64,000 bases of DNA from Stenotrophomonas sp. SAU14A_NAIMI4_5 (GTDB taxonomy: Bacteria > Pseudomonadota > Gammaproteobacteria > Xanthomonadales > Xanthomonadaceae): assembly GCF_003086795.1 (NCBI RefSeq), contig NZ_CP026003.1, positions 1,074,503 through 1,138,502 of the forward strand, read 5' to 3'. Positions 35,789-44,198 of the stretch are shown here, in pieces; position 1 is the first letter of the stretch; each line of letters opens with the position of its first letter. The position numbers and the translations under genes are program-made. The notes beneath the pieces were generated by a model that was given only the letters and a program-made list of their open reading frames with translations, was not told the DNA's origin and ran no database searches.

Positions 35789-35839
35789 CCAGATAAATAA
35801 AAAAGGCCACCCGAAGGGCGGCCTTTTTTATTTGTCTGG
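35789..35839. terminator. Terminator of tRNA-Ser(GGA)
   Basis: A long near-perfect stem (CCAGATAAATAAAAAAGGCC with its complement) runs up to the tRNA 3' end. On the minus strand it ends in a T-run. Confidence 0.88.
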
Positions 35840-35929
35840 CGGAGAGAGGGGGATTCGAACCCCCGAAGCGCGGTTTAGACGCTTACACACTTTCCAGGCG
35901 TGCTCCTTCAACCACTCGGACACCTCTCC
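35837..35929 (-). tRNA. tRNA-Ser(GGA)
   Basis: 93 nt on the minus strand. Acceptor GGAGAGG with TCTCTCC, anticodon GGA in loop CTGGAAA, long variable arm, T-loop TTCGAAT, encoded CCA. Confidence 0.95.
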
Positions 35930-36092
35930 GGATCCCTGCCATCGGCAAACGCCTCAGCAGGGGCGCAGATTCTAGCGGGCGGCGCGGCAGTACACAAGCA
36001 CCCCCAGTCATCGATGTGCAGCGGGTGTGTCGGAGGCGAGGGGGCTGGACAGGCATGGCACAATGGAACATCCGATGGAAGACGGTGGCCTG

Positions 36093-38138
36093 ATGTCCTA
36101 TCTCGTGCTTGCCCGCAAGTGGCGTCCGAAGCGTTTTGCCGAGCTGGTGGGCCAGGAACACGTGGTCCGTGCGCTCAGCAACGCGCTGGACAGCGGCCGG
36201 GTCCACCACGCGTTCCTGTTCACCGGTACCCGCGGCGTGGGCAAGACCACCATCGCGCGCATCTTCGCCAAATCGCTGAACTGCGAGCAGGGCACCAGCG
36301 CCGACCCGTGCGGCCAGTGTGCGGCCTGCCTGGACATCGACGCCGGCCGCTACATCGACCTGCTGGAAATCGATGCCGCGTCCAACACCGGCGTGGATGA
36401 CGTGCGCGAGGTGATCGAGAACGCGCAGTACATGCCCTCGCGTGGCAAGTACAAGGTCTACCTGATCGACGAAGTGCACATGCTCTCCAAGGCGGCGTTC
36501 AATGCGCTGCTGAAGACGCTGGAAGAGCCGCCGGAGCACGTGAAGTTCCTGCTGGCCACCACCGACCCGCAGAAGCTGCCGGTCACCGTGCTCAGCCGCT
36601 GCCTGCAGTTCAACCTCAAGCGCCTGGACGAGGACCAGATCCAGGGGCAGATGACCCGCATCCTCGCCGCCGAGGAGATCGAGGCCGACGGCAGCGCCAT
36701 CGTGCAGCTGGCCAAGGCCGCCGACGGCAGCCTGCGCGACGGCCTGTCGCTGCTGGACCAGGCGATCGCCTATGCCGGCGGCGCGCTGCGCGAGGACGTG
36801 GTGCGCACCATGCTGGGCACGGTCGACCGTACCCAGGTGGCGGCCATGCTCGACGCGTTGGCCGAGGGCGATGGCCCGCGCCTGCTGCAGGTCGTGGCCG
36901 CGCTGGCCGAGTTCTCGCCGGACTGGAGTGGCGTGCTGGAAGCGCTGGCCGAAGGCCTGCACCGCATCCAGGTGCAGCAGCTGGTGCCCGGCGCCGCCGC
37001 CCCGGTCGATGGCCTGGACGCTGCCGCGTTTGCCGAGCGCCTGCGCGCGGAAGTGGTGCAGCTCTGGTACCAGATGGCCCTGAACGGCCGTCGCGACCTG
37101 CCGCTGGCGCCGAGCCCGCGTGCCGGCTTCGAAATGGCGGTGCTGCGCATGCTGGCGTTCCGCCCGGCCGCGGCGGTGCCGCCGGTGCCGAAGTCGGTCG
37201 AAGGTGCGACGGGTGGTGGTGCTGCGGGCGGCAACGCCGGCGGTGGCCATGCCGCCGGTGCCGGCAGCAACGACGCCGCACCTGTGGCTGCAGCCGCGGC
37301 GGCGAGTCCGTCGGCGGTGGCCGACGTGGCTGCCCCGATGCAGGCTGCGCCGCGAGAGCCCGAACCTGAGCCTGAGCCGGCCCCGCAACCGGAGCCGGAG
37401 CCGACCCCGGAGCCTGAACCGGTTCCGGTGGAAGAACCCGTGTCGCCGCCGCCGGTGAAGGCCGAAGCGGCGCCGCAGGTGGCCGAGGCGGATGATCTGC
37501 CGCCGTGGGCCACCGACGAAGCCGACGCGCGTGATCAGGCGCTGGCGGCGGAAATGGACGTGCCGGTCGCGATGGCGACGCCGGAGGCGGCCATGGTCGC
37601 CCCGTGGCAGGAACCGCCGGCCCCGGTGGCCGTGGCGGCCGAGCCGGAGCGCGCGTTCCATGCCGAGGGCATCGAGATCGCCCCGGCCGCGCCGGTGGCA
37701 GGACCGGCGCCGGCAGCGCATCAGGGCAGCATCTCCGACCTGGCCAGTGCCGAAGACTGGCTGGACCTGGTGGCCAACAGCGGCCTCAGCGGTCCTTCGC
37801 GGCAGCTGGCGGCCAACGCGGCCTTCATCAGCTGCCAGGGCGGCACCTTGAAACTGGGCCTTTCGCCCGGATTTGAGTACCTGCGTTCCGAACGCGCGCT
37901 GTCCGCCCTGGGCGAGATGCTGGAAAAGGCCCTGGGCCAGGCGCCGAGGATCGTGGTCGAGACCGTGGAAACCGAGCAGGTCCCGGCCGAGACCCTGCAC
38001 CAGCGTGCCGACCGCCAGCGTGGCGAGCGGCAACAGGCCGCCGAGGCCATTTTCATGGACGATCCGGAAGTGCAGCTGCTGATCCAGCAGCATGGCGCCC
38101 GGGTTGTTTCCGACTCCATCCGTTCTTTTGACGAGTAA
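36093..38138 (+). CDS. dnaX: DNA polymerase III tau/gamma subunit
   Basis: 681 aa clamp-loader subunit. Starts MSYLVLARKWRPKRF. P-loop GTRGVGKT (45-52), zinc-binding Cys64, Cys73, Cys76, Cys79, Walker B LIDEVHML and sensor 1 LLATTDPQKLPVTVLSR. After about residue 370 a Gly/Ala-rich and then Pro-Glu repeat linker (about 425-455) leads to the tau-specific C-terminus. No A-rich slippery heptamer of the E. coli type is visible, so a short gamma form by frameshifting is not supported. First gene of dnaX-ybaB-recR. Confidence 0.97.
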   Translation: MSYLVLARKWRPKRFAELVGQEHVVRALSNALDSGRVHHAFLFTGTRGVGKTTIARIFAKSLNCEQGTSADPCGQCAACLDIDAGRYIDLLEIDAASNTGVDDVREVIENAQYMPSRGKYKVYLIDEVHMLSKAAFNALLKTLEEPPEHVKFLLATTDPQKLPVTVLSRCLQFNLKRLDEDQIQGQMTRILAAEEIEADGSAIVQLAKAADGSLRDGLSLLDQAIAYAGGALREDVVRTMLGTVDRTQVAAMLDALAEGDGPRLLQVVAALAEFSPDWSGVLEALAEGLHRIQVQQLVPGAAAPVDGLDAAAFAERLRAEVVQLWYQMALNGRRDLPLAPSPRAGFEMAVLRMLAFRPAAAVPPVPKSVEGATGGGAAGGNAGGGHAAGAGSNDAAPVAAAAAASPSAVADVAAPMQAAPREPEPEPEPAPQPEPEPTPEPEPVPVEEPVSPPPVKAEAAPQVAEADDLPPWATDEADARDQALAAEMDVPVAMATPEAAMVAPWQEPPAPVAVAAEPERAFHAEGIEIAPAAPVAGPAPAAHQGSISDLASAEDWLDLVANSGLSGPSRQLAANAAFISCQGGTLKLGLSPGFEYLRSERALSALGEMLEKALGQAPRIVVETVETEQVPAETLHQRADRQRGERQQAAEAIFMDDPEVQLLIQQHGARVVSDSIRSFDE

Positions 38139-38144
38139 GACACT

Positions 38145-38465
38145 ATGCGCGGCAACATCGCCCAACTGATGCAGCAGGCCCAGAAGATGCAGGAAAACCT
38201 GCAGAAGGCCCAGGAAGAAATCGCCAAGATCGAAGTGACCGGCAGCGCCGGTGGCGGCATGGTCAGCGTGACCCTGACCGGCGCCAAGGAATGCCGCAAG
38301 GTGCGCATCGATCCGTCGCTGATCAGCGACCCGGAAATGCTGGAAGACCTGATCGCCGCGGCCTTCAACGACGCCTCGAACAAGATCGATGCCGAGTCGA
38401 AGTCGAAGATGGGTTCGGCCACCGCCGGCATGCAGCTGCCGCCGGGCATGAAGCTGCCGTTCTGA
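38145..38465 (+). CDS. ybaB: YbaB/EbfC nucleoid-associated protein
   Basis: 106 aa. A helical N-terminus ([20 protein letters not shown]) is followed by the small beta domain ([29 protein letters not shown]) typical of YbaB/EbfC dimers, which bind DNA. Starts 6 nt after dnaX, so co-transcribed. Confidence 0.95.
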   Translation: MRGNIAQLMQQAQKMQENLQKAQEEIAKIEVTGSAGGGMVSVTLTGAKECRKVRIDPSLISDPEMLEDLIAAAFNDASNKIDAESKSKMGSATAGMQLPPGMKLPF

Positions 38466-38506
38466 TGTCCAGCGTGGCGCCCGCGCAAGCGGGTGCCATC
38501 GACTGC

Positions 38507-38593
38507 GTAGAGTCGAGCTTGCTCGACTGTTCCAGCCTTCAGTCGAGCATGGCTCGACTCTACAAATAATCGTCGAGCATGGCTCGACGCTAC
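38507..38593. repeat. Three SMAG palindromes between ybaB and recR
   Basis: 38507-38529, 38541-38563 (inverted relative to the first) and 38572-38593, all of the AGTCGAGC / GCTCGACT type. They split a normally tight operon. Confidence 0.88.
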
Positions 38594-38606
38594 AAAGCCT
38601 GCCGCC

Positions 38607-39206
38607 GTGTCCGCACCCCTGCTTGAACAATTGATCGATGCACTGCGGGTGCTGCCTGGCGTTGGCCAGAAGACCGCGCAGCGCATGGCCTACCACCTGC
38701 TCGAACGCGAGCGTGAAGGTGGGCAGCGGTTGGCCGAGGCGCTGGCGCTGGCGGTCGAACGCATCGGCCATTGCGCGCAGTGCCGCGATTTCAGCGAAAC
38801 CGAGCTGTGCCCGACCTGTGCCAACAACAGTCGCGAGCGCAGCCAGCTGTGCGTGGTCGAGTCACCGGCTGATCGCCTGGCCATCGAAAATGCCACCGGC
38901 TTCCGCGGCGTCTACTTCGTGCTGCAGGGCCGTCTGTCGCCGCTCGATGGCGTGGGCCCGCGCGAACTGGGCCTGGAGCAGCTGGAACAGCGGCTGGCGC
39001 AGGGCGAAGTGCAGGAACTGATCATCGCCACCAGCGCCACCGTTGAAGGCGAAGCGACTGCGCACTACCTGGCCCAGCTGGCGCGTGCGCGCCAGGTGCA
39101 GCCGAGCCGTCTGGCGCAGGGCCTGCCGCTGGGCGGTGAACTGGAGTATGTCGATCGCGGCACGCTGTCGCATGCCTTCGGAACGCGCAGCGAATTCCGC
39201 GACTGA
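38607..39206 (+). CDS. recR: Recombination protein RecR
   Basis: 199 aa. Works with RecF/RecO to load RecA at gaps. N-terminal HhH ([17 protein letters not shown]), C4 zinc finger Cys56, Cys59, Cys68, Cys71, and a Toprim domain ([19 protein letters not shown]). GTG start without a strong ribosome binding site, 14 nt after a SMAG repeat. The SMAGs may have replaced the original leader. Confidence 0.96.
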   Translation: MSAPLLEQLIDALRVLPGVGQKTAQRMAYHLLEREREGGQRLAEALALAVERIGHCAQCRDFSETELCPTCANNSRERSQLCVVESPADRLAIENATGFRGVYFVLQGRLSPLDGVGPRELGLEQLEQRLAQGEVQELIIATSATVEGEATAHYLAQLARARQVQPSRLAQGLPLGGELEYVDRGTLSHAFGTRSEFRD

Positions 39207-39266
39207 CCGCGGCCGCGCGTGGCGTGGCCGGCCTACAATGCGGAAGACATCCCGCCGAGGCCGACC

Positions 39267-39626
39267 ATGACCACCGAAACCCTCTTCAGCAAGATCATCC
39301 GTCGCGAGATCCCGGCCACCATCGTCTACGAGGATGACGAGGTGCTGGGCTTCAAGGACATCGCACCGCAGGCGCCGGTGCACGTGCTGTTCATTCCAAA
39401 GAACGAGATCATCCCGACCCTGGACGACCTGCAGCCGTCGCAGGCGCACCTGATCGGCAAGCTGGCCCTGGCGGCAGCCGCGTATGCGCGCAGCGAAGGC
39501 TTCGCCGAGGATGGCTACCGCATCGTGATGAACTGCCGCGAAGATGCCGGGCAGACCGTGTTCCACATCCACATGCATCTGTTGGCCGGTGCGCCGCTGG
39601 GCCATTTCGGTACGCCGGGGCGTTGA
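39267..39626 (+). CDS. HIT-family nucleotide-binding protein (HinT-like)
   Basis: 119 aa. Histidine triad HIHMH (His100, His102, His104) in GQTVFHIHMHLLAG. The N-terminal LFSKIIRREIPATIVYED is typical of HinT purine-nucleoside phosphoramidases. GAGG precedes the ATG. Confidence 0.93.
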   Translation: MTTETLFSKIIRREIPATIVYEDDEVLGFKDIAPQAPVHVLFIPKNEIIPTLDDLQPSQAHLIGKLALAAAAYARSEGFAEDGYRIVMNCREDAGQTVFHIHMHLLAGAPLGHFGTPGR

Positions 39627-39648
39627 GGCAACGGCAGCCATGGCTTCC

Positions 39649-39729
39649 GTGCCGACCAACGGTCGGCACCCACCGTGGATGGCGGTCGGCACCCACCGTG
39701 GGTGGTGGTCGGCACCCACCTTGGATGGT
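39649..39729. repeat. SMAG-derived 23-bp tandem repeats
   Basis: A SMAG (GTGCCGACCAACGGTCGGCA) runs into three 23-bp tandem units, 39661-39683, 39684-39706 and 39707-39729, each starting GGTCGGCACCCACC. Confidence 0.85.
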
Positions 39730-39738
39730 GCACCAGCA

Positions 39739-39764
39739 AAAAGGCCGCCCGAGGGCGGCCTTTT
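39739..39764. terminator. Bidirectional terminator between HIT and slp
   Basis: A 12-bp perfect stem, AAAAGGCCGCCC / GGGCGGCCTTTT, with A and T runs on both sides lies between convergent genes. Confidence 0.88.
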
Positions 39765-39787
39765 GCGTCACGCGGGACGTGGCAGGT

Positions 39788-40315
39788 TTACCACCAGCCC
39801 CAGCCGCGGTAACCGCCCCAGTACGGGCCCCACGGACCCGGGCCCCACGGGCTGTACGGGTAGGGCACGACATCGACCTGGCGCTGTTCCGGCCACAGGT
39901 AGATGACGTCGGCCGCCAGCTTGGGCAGGCGGTAGTCGTACTCGCCAATGCGGGTGTTGGCGTAGCCGTCGATCTTGCCGATGAAGGTCACGTCGCGACC
40001 GGCCTCGAACACCGCCGGATCATAGAAGCCGGCACGGCAGGCGATGAAGCGGCCGTCGCTGGCGTCGGACGAGGTCTGGTTCGGGCGGCCACTGCCATTG
40101 AGCGGGCGCGAGATGATCTGGAAGCAGGTCTCGCCCTGGCCGGGCTGGGTTTCGATGATGCGGCCACCCCAGCGAACGGGGGTGCCCACCTGCTGGGTGG
40201 CAACCGAGTCGCGCGGGGAAACCACGCTGAACTGACCCTGCAGCGGCTTGGGGGCCGTGGCGCAGGCCGACAGGGCCAGGGCGGCCACGGCGGTGAGAAG
40301 GAACTTGGTGTTCAT
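39788..40315 (-). CDS. Slp-family outer-membrane lipoprotein
   Basis: 175 aa. Signal sequence MNTKFLLTAVAALALSAC with lipobox LSAC. The Slp-type body holds VRWGGRIIETQPGQGETCFQ and GKIDGYANTRIGEYDYRLP. The C-terminal tail is Pro/Gly/Trp/Tyr-rich (PYSPWGPGPWGPYWGG). E. coli Slp is a starvation-induced lipoprotein. Its start overlaps the stop of the TgpA gene (ATGA). Confidence 0.9.
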   Translation of the reverse strand: MNTKFLLTAVAALALSACATAPKPLQGQFSVVSPRDSVATQQVGTPVRWGGRIIETQPGQGETCFQIISRPLNGSGRPNQTSSDASDGRFIACRAGFYDPAVFEAGRDVTFIGKIDGYANTRIGEYDYRLPKLAADVIYLWPEQRQVDVVPYPYSPWGPGPWGPYWGGYRGWGWW

Positions 40316-42261
40316 GAAGTAGCTCCGGAAGTCGGGCGATGCCTGCGCAGGTCCCGCAATAATGGGGCGAGCTCGGTACGAGTGCCAGCGTAGCGCGCTT
40401 CGGCGAAACGCTGGCTGAGTGCGATGAGGGCAGGATCGGGGCGCTGGGCATGGACCCGCTGGGCCCAGGCCAGGGCGGGTTCGTGCGGCTCGCGGGCCAG
40501 CCCCAGCCGTGCGTAGCGGCGGCCCAGCCGGTGCCAGGCGCGCAGCAGCGGGTCGCGCTCGCGTTCGCCACGGGCCAGCAGCCAGGCCATCCAGCCCATC
40601 GCCAGCAGGGCGGTGGCCACGAAGCCGGCCAGCAGCTGGCCGGGCTTCAGCTCATCCAGGCCCAGCGGCTGCAGCAGCTGCTGCTGGCGGCGCGCGTCGA
40701 AGGACAGCACCAGGTCGTTCCAGCCACGGCGCAGCCAATCGCCGATCTGACCGGCCTGCAGCCAGCGCTGCTGCAGGTCGAGGTCGGCGCCGGCCGGCAG
40801 CCGGTCTTCCAGCGTGTCGAGGATGCGCTCGGGTGCCACTGCCGCGGTCGGGTCCACCCGCACCCAGCCACGCTGGGGCAGCCAGACTTCGGCCCAGGCG
40901 TGGGCGTCCATGCGCCGCACGACCCAGTAGTTGCCGAGCCGGTTGCGGGTGCCGCCGGCAAAGCCGGTCACCACGCGCGCGGGGATGCCGGCGTTGCGCA
41001 TCAGCACCACGAAGGCCGAACTGAAGTGCTGGCAGAAGCCGGCCTTGTAGTCGAACAGGAACGCGTCCACCGGGTCGCGCCCGGCCGCTGGGGTGTCCAG
41101 CGTGTAGGAGAAATCCGCGGTGATCCAGTCCAGGGCGCGGCGGACGACGGCGGCATCGTCGTCGCCGGCTTCCTGCCGCCATTGCCGGGCCAGCGCTGCC
41201 GTGCGCGGGTTGAAGTTGGCCGGCAGCTGCAGCGCCGCACGCCGCTGGTAGGGCGAGAGCTCGGCATCGAAGCGCGTCGCCGGTGCCGAGTGCAGGCGCC
41301 AGCGGGTCAGTGCGGAGAGCGGGCGCTGGCTGGCCAGGCTCATCTCAGAGTTGAGCGCGGTGCCTTCCGGGGCAGCCGTGGGCAGGTCCAGCGCCACCAG
41401 CAGGCGGCGGTCGGTGGGCTCGTAGTCGATCTGGTAGTCCCAGCCCGGGCCTTCGTGGGTCACCTGCGCTGGTCGGCGGTAGTCGGTGTTGCGGTCACGC
41501 GTCCAGACGTGGCCATCGAAGCGGGTCAGCACCGGACCACGCCAGTAGCGCTGCTCCGGCTGCGGCACGGGGCCGAAGAACTGCACGCGCAGTGCCGGGG
41601 TGTCATCGGCCATCAGGTCCAGCCACTTGTCCGGCTCCATCGAGTCGGACAGGCCGGGGGTACCGACCGCGCGTTCGGGCACGCCCCACAGCGGCGAGGA
41701 CAGCCGCGGGAACAGCCAGAAGCAGGCCAGGGCCAGGGGCAGGCCGATCAACAGCAGGCGGCCGACGCCGCGCAGCTGGCCGGGCAGGGGCAGCGCCGCG
41801 CTGCGGCCTTCGTTGTGGGCCAGCCGCTGCAGGGCGAGCAGGCTGCTGATGCCGGCCAGTGCGGCCAGCAGCGTGGTCAGGGGCCCCTGGTCGAGCAGGA
41901 AGGCGGCAAACGGGCCGAACAGGGCGAAGCCGAGCAGGCTGCGTGCATCACGCACGCTGCGCAGTTCGCTGGATTTGATCGCCAGCATCGCTGCCAGCAG
42001 TGCGCAGCCGGTATCGCGCCCGGGCCGCACCGCGCCCATCTGCCAGACGATGGCGCCCAGCATGGCCAGCACCAGCAGCAGGCGCACCGGCATCGGCAGC
42101 ACGCCTCGCAGCGACAACGCAGCGGTCGCCAGGCCGGCCACCGCGATCAGCGCGGCCAGCGCGCTGGGCAGCTGCAGCAGCAGCGGCAGCAGCGCCAGCG
42201 CGGCGCTGGCCAGGGTCCAGTTGCGCGCGTTGCGGTCCAGCAGGGGGGCGGGCTCAGTCAT
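40312..42261 (-). CDS. TgpA-type membrane transglutaminase (DUF3488)
   Basis: 649 aa. Six or so N-terminal membrane segments (LASAALALLPLLLQLPSAL to LLIGLPLALACFWLF), then a periplasmic transglutaminase-like core with a Cys/His/Asp triad: KAGFCQHFSSAFVVLMRNAG, MDAHAWAEVWLP and WVRVDPT. A further membrane helix (LLAGFVATALLAMGWMAWLL) and a DUF4129-like tail follow. P. aeruginosa TgpA is essential with this layout. Overlaps the DUF58 gene by 8 nt, part of a MoxR-DUF58-TgpA operon. Confidence 0.92.
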   Translation of the reverse strand: MTEPAPLLDRNARNWTLASAALALLPLLLQLPSALAALIAVAGLATAALSLRGVLPMPVRLLLVLAMLGAIVWQMGAVRPGRDTGCALLAAMLAIKSSELRSVRDARSLLGFALFGPFAAFLLDQGPLTTLLAALAGISSLLALQRLAHNEGRSAALPLPGQLRGVGRLLLIGLPLALACFWLFPRLSSPLWGVPERAVGTPGLSDSMEPDKWLDLMADDTPALRVQFFGPVPQPEQRYWRGPVLTRFDGHVWTRDRNTDYRRPAQVTHEGPGWDYQIDYEPTDRRLLVALDLPTAAPEGTALNSEMSLASQRPLSALTRWRLHSAPATRFDAELSPYQRRAALQLPANFNPRTAALARQWRQEAGDDDAAVVRRALDWITADFSYTLDTPAAGRDPVDAFLFDYKAGFCQHFSSAFVVLMRNAGIPARVVTGFAGGTRNRLGNYWVVRRMDAHAWAEVWLPQRGWVRVDPTAAVAPERILDTLEDRLPAGADLDLQQRWLQAGQIGDWLRRGWNDLVLSFDARRQQQLLQPLGLDELKPGQLLAGFVATALLAMGWMAWLLARGERERDPLLRAWHRLGRRYARLGLAREPHEPALAWAQRVHAQRPDPALIALSQRFAEARYAGTRTELAPLLRDLRRHRPTSGATS

Positions 42262-43198
42262 GGGGCATCAGCGCCAGTGCGCGCAGGCACGCATGATGGT
42301 GGCTCGCGCCTTGACCGGGGCCGAGCGCGGGCTGCAAGGGCAGCAGCAGGGTGTAGCGTCGGCCTTCGCGCTCGGCGCTGTCGACCCAGCGCGCCAGGCG
42401 CGAGATGCGCGCTTCCGTCGGCAGGGTGGAGAGCGCGCGCCAATCCAGCACCACTTCGATGCCGACCGGCTTTTCGTATTCGCGCACCAGCAGCGTGTCG
42501 CGGCGTGCCGAATGCTTCCATGCGATGCTGCGCGGCGGGTCGCCTGCGCGATAGGGGCGCAGCTGGTGCAGCTCCTCGCCGCTGGCGTGGGCGCGGGTGT
42601 GCAGCAGGTCGCTGCCCTGTTCGGGCAATGACGGCGCCACAGCCTCGGCCACCGGGTGCACCAGCAGCGGTTGTTCCGGCCACACCCAGGACCACGCGCG
42701 CACCAGGCCCAGCGGCTGGGTGCTGGACAGGCGGATGCGCGGAAGGTCGAGCCAGCCGCGCCGCTCGGTGGGCACGTCCAGCTCCACTTCACCACGGCCC
42801 TGTGCGGGCAGGTCGGTCCAGGCCTGGCTGTCGCCGACCTGCAGTTCCAGACCGTGGCGTGGCCGCGGGTCGCGCAGCGACAGGTCGACGCGCAGGCGCA
42901 GCGGCTGGCCCGCCGGCACCGGCTCGGCCGAGATGGCGTCGATCTGCACGCCCGACAGCTGCAGGTGGGCGGCGATGGCGCTGGCGATGGCGGCCGCCGC
43001 CAGCAGCAGGGCCAGCAGCATGGCCGGGTTGTTGTTGTAGTTCAGCGCGCCCAGCAGCATCGCCGACAGCAGCAGGGCCACGAACAGGCCGAAGCGCGTG
43101 GGCAGCACGTAGATGCGCCGGCGGTCGAGCCGCTGCGGCAGGGCTTCGGGCGTGCGCGGACGCGCCAGGCGAAGCAGGCGTGAGCCGCGTGCGGGCAT
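42254..43198 (-). CDS. DUF58 domain protein
   Basis: 314 aa. Two membrane helices near the N-terminus (FGLFVALLLSAMLLGAL, AMLLALLLAAAAIASAI) and the DUF58 signature ELHQLRPYRAGDPPRSIAWK near the C-terminus, in a vWA-like domain. These proteins pair with MoxR ATPases and TgpA in envelope functions. ATG at 43198 lies 2 nt after the MoxR stop. Confidence 0.9.
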   Translation of the reverse strand: MPARGSRLLRLARPRTPEALPQRLDRRRIYVLPTRFGLFVALLLSAMLLGALNYNNNPAMLLALLLAAAAIASAIAAHLQLSGVQIDAISAEPVPAGQPLRLRVDLSLRDPRPRHGLELQVGDSQAWTDLPAQGRGEVELDVPTERRGWLDLPRIRLSSTQPLGLVRAWSWVWPEQPLLVHPVAEAVAPSLPEQGSDLLHTRAHASGEELHQLRPYRAGDPPRSIAWKHSARRDTLLVREYEKPVGIEVVLDWRALSTLPTEARISRLARWVDSAEREGRRYTLLLPLQPALGPGQGASHHHACLRALALMPHD

Positions 43199-43200
43199 CC

Positions 43201-44154
43201 TCAATCCACCGCGACGGTCTGCAGGATGGCGCGCGCCAGCGCCGGACCCGTGCTCGATTCGGACTCGCCCACCAGACGGTGGCCGGCCACGGCGACGAAC
43301 AGGGTCTGCACGTCTTCGGGTACCACGTGGCCGCGGCCGAGCAGCAGCGCGTGGGCCTTGGCTGCGCGCAGCAGGGCCAGGCCGGCACGTGGCGACAGAC
43401 CCACGCGCACGCCGGCATGCTGGCGGCTGCGGGTCAGCAGGGCCTGCACGTAGTCCACGAGCGCGTCGCTGACGTGGATCTGGCCGACCGCTTCACGCAG
43501 CTGACGCACCTGGTTGTCATCCAGCTGCGGCACGGCGCGCGCGATCAGATCGCGGCGGTCGGTGCCGCGCAGCAGCTCGCGTTCGGCCTGCGGGCTGGGG
43601 TAGCCCATCGCCAGCCGCAGCAGGAAGCGGTCCAGCTGCGAATCGGGCAGCGGGAACGTACCGGACAGATCGACCGGATTCTGCGTGGCGATCACGAAGA
43701 ACGGGTCGGGCAGCGGATGGGTCTGCCCGTCCAGCGTCACCTGCTGTTCGGCCATCGCTTCCAGCAAGGCGCTCTGCGTGCGTGGCGGTGCGCGGTTGAT
43801 CTCATCGGCCAGCAGCACGTGCGAGAACACCGGGCCGGGATGGAACTGGAACTGGCGCGTGCCGGCGTCATACACCGATACGCCGAGCACATCGGCCGGC
43901 AGCAGGTCGGAGGTGAACTGCACGCGCTGGAAGCTCAGCCCCAGGCTGCTGGCCAGTGCATGGGCCAGCGTGGTCTTGCCCAGGCCTGGCAGATCTTCGA
44001 TGAGCAGATGGCCACCGGACAGCAGGGCGACGAAAGCCAGCCTGACTTCCGGCACCTTGCCGAGCACCAGGGCATTGACCTGATCCTGTGCCTCCCGCAG
44101 GGCCTGGCGCAGTTGATCGGTTAGCATGCTGGGCATGGGGGACGGAGCTGGCAT
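43201..44154 (-). CDS. MoxR-family AAA+ ATPase
   Basis: About 317 aa. Walker A DLPGLGKTT, Walker B LLADEINRAPP, sensor 1 VIATQNPVDLSGTFPLPDSQ and arginine-finger region ERELLRGTDRRD. Acts as a chaperone-like ATPase on DUF58/vWA partners. The start is ambiguous (44178, 44154, 44136 or 44127 are all in frame); I took the one that avoids crowding the divergent gene. Confidence 0.92.
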   Translation of the reverse strand: MPAPSPMPSMLTDQLRQALREAQDQVNALVLGKVPEVRLAFVALLSGGHLLIEDLPGLGKTTLAHALASSLGLSFQRVQFTSDLLPADVLGVSVYDAGTRQFQFHPGPVFSHVLLADEINRAPPRTQSALLEAMAEQQVTLDGQTHPLPDPFFVIATQNPVDLSGTFPLPDSQLDRFLLRLAMGYPSPQAERELLRGTDRRDLIARAVPQLDDNQVRQLREAVGQIHVSDALVDYVQALLTRSRQHAGVRVGLSPRAGLALLRAAKAHALLLGRGHVVPEDVQTLFVAVAGHRLVGESESSTGPALARAILQTVAVD

Positions 44155-44198
44155 GTTCGTCTCACGTTCGGGAACCATTCGATTCTATCCATAGAGCA

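Noticed and set aside
36093..38138. Programmed frameshift for a dnaX gamma product
   Set aside because: No A-rich slippery heptamer or adjacent SD-like stimulator is visible.
40450..44124. 1224-codon plus-strand open frame opposite the MoxR/DUF58/TgpA operon
   Set aside because: Low-complexity Gln/Gly/Arg/Ala translation with no domain; the minus strand carries three recognisable genes.
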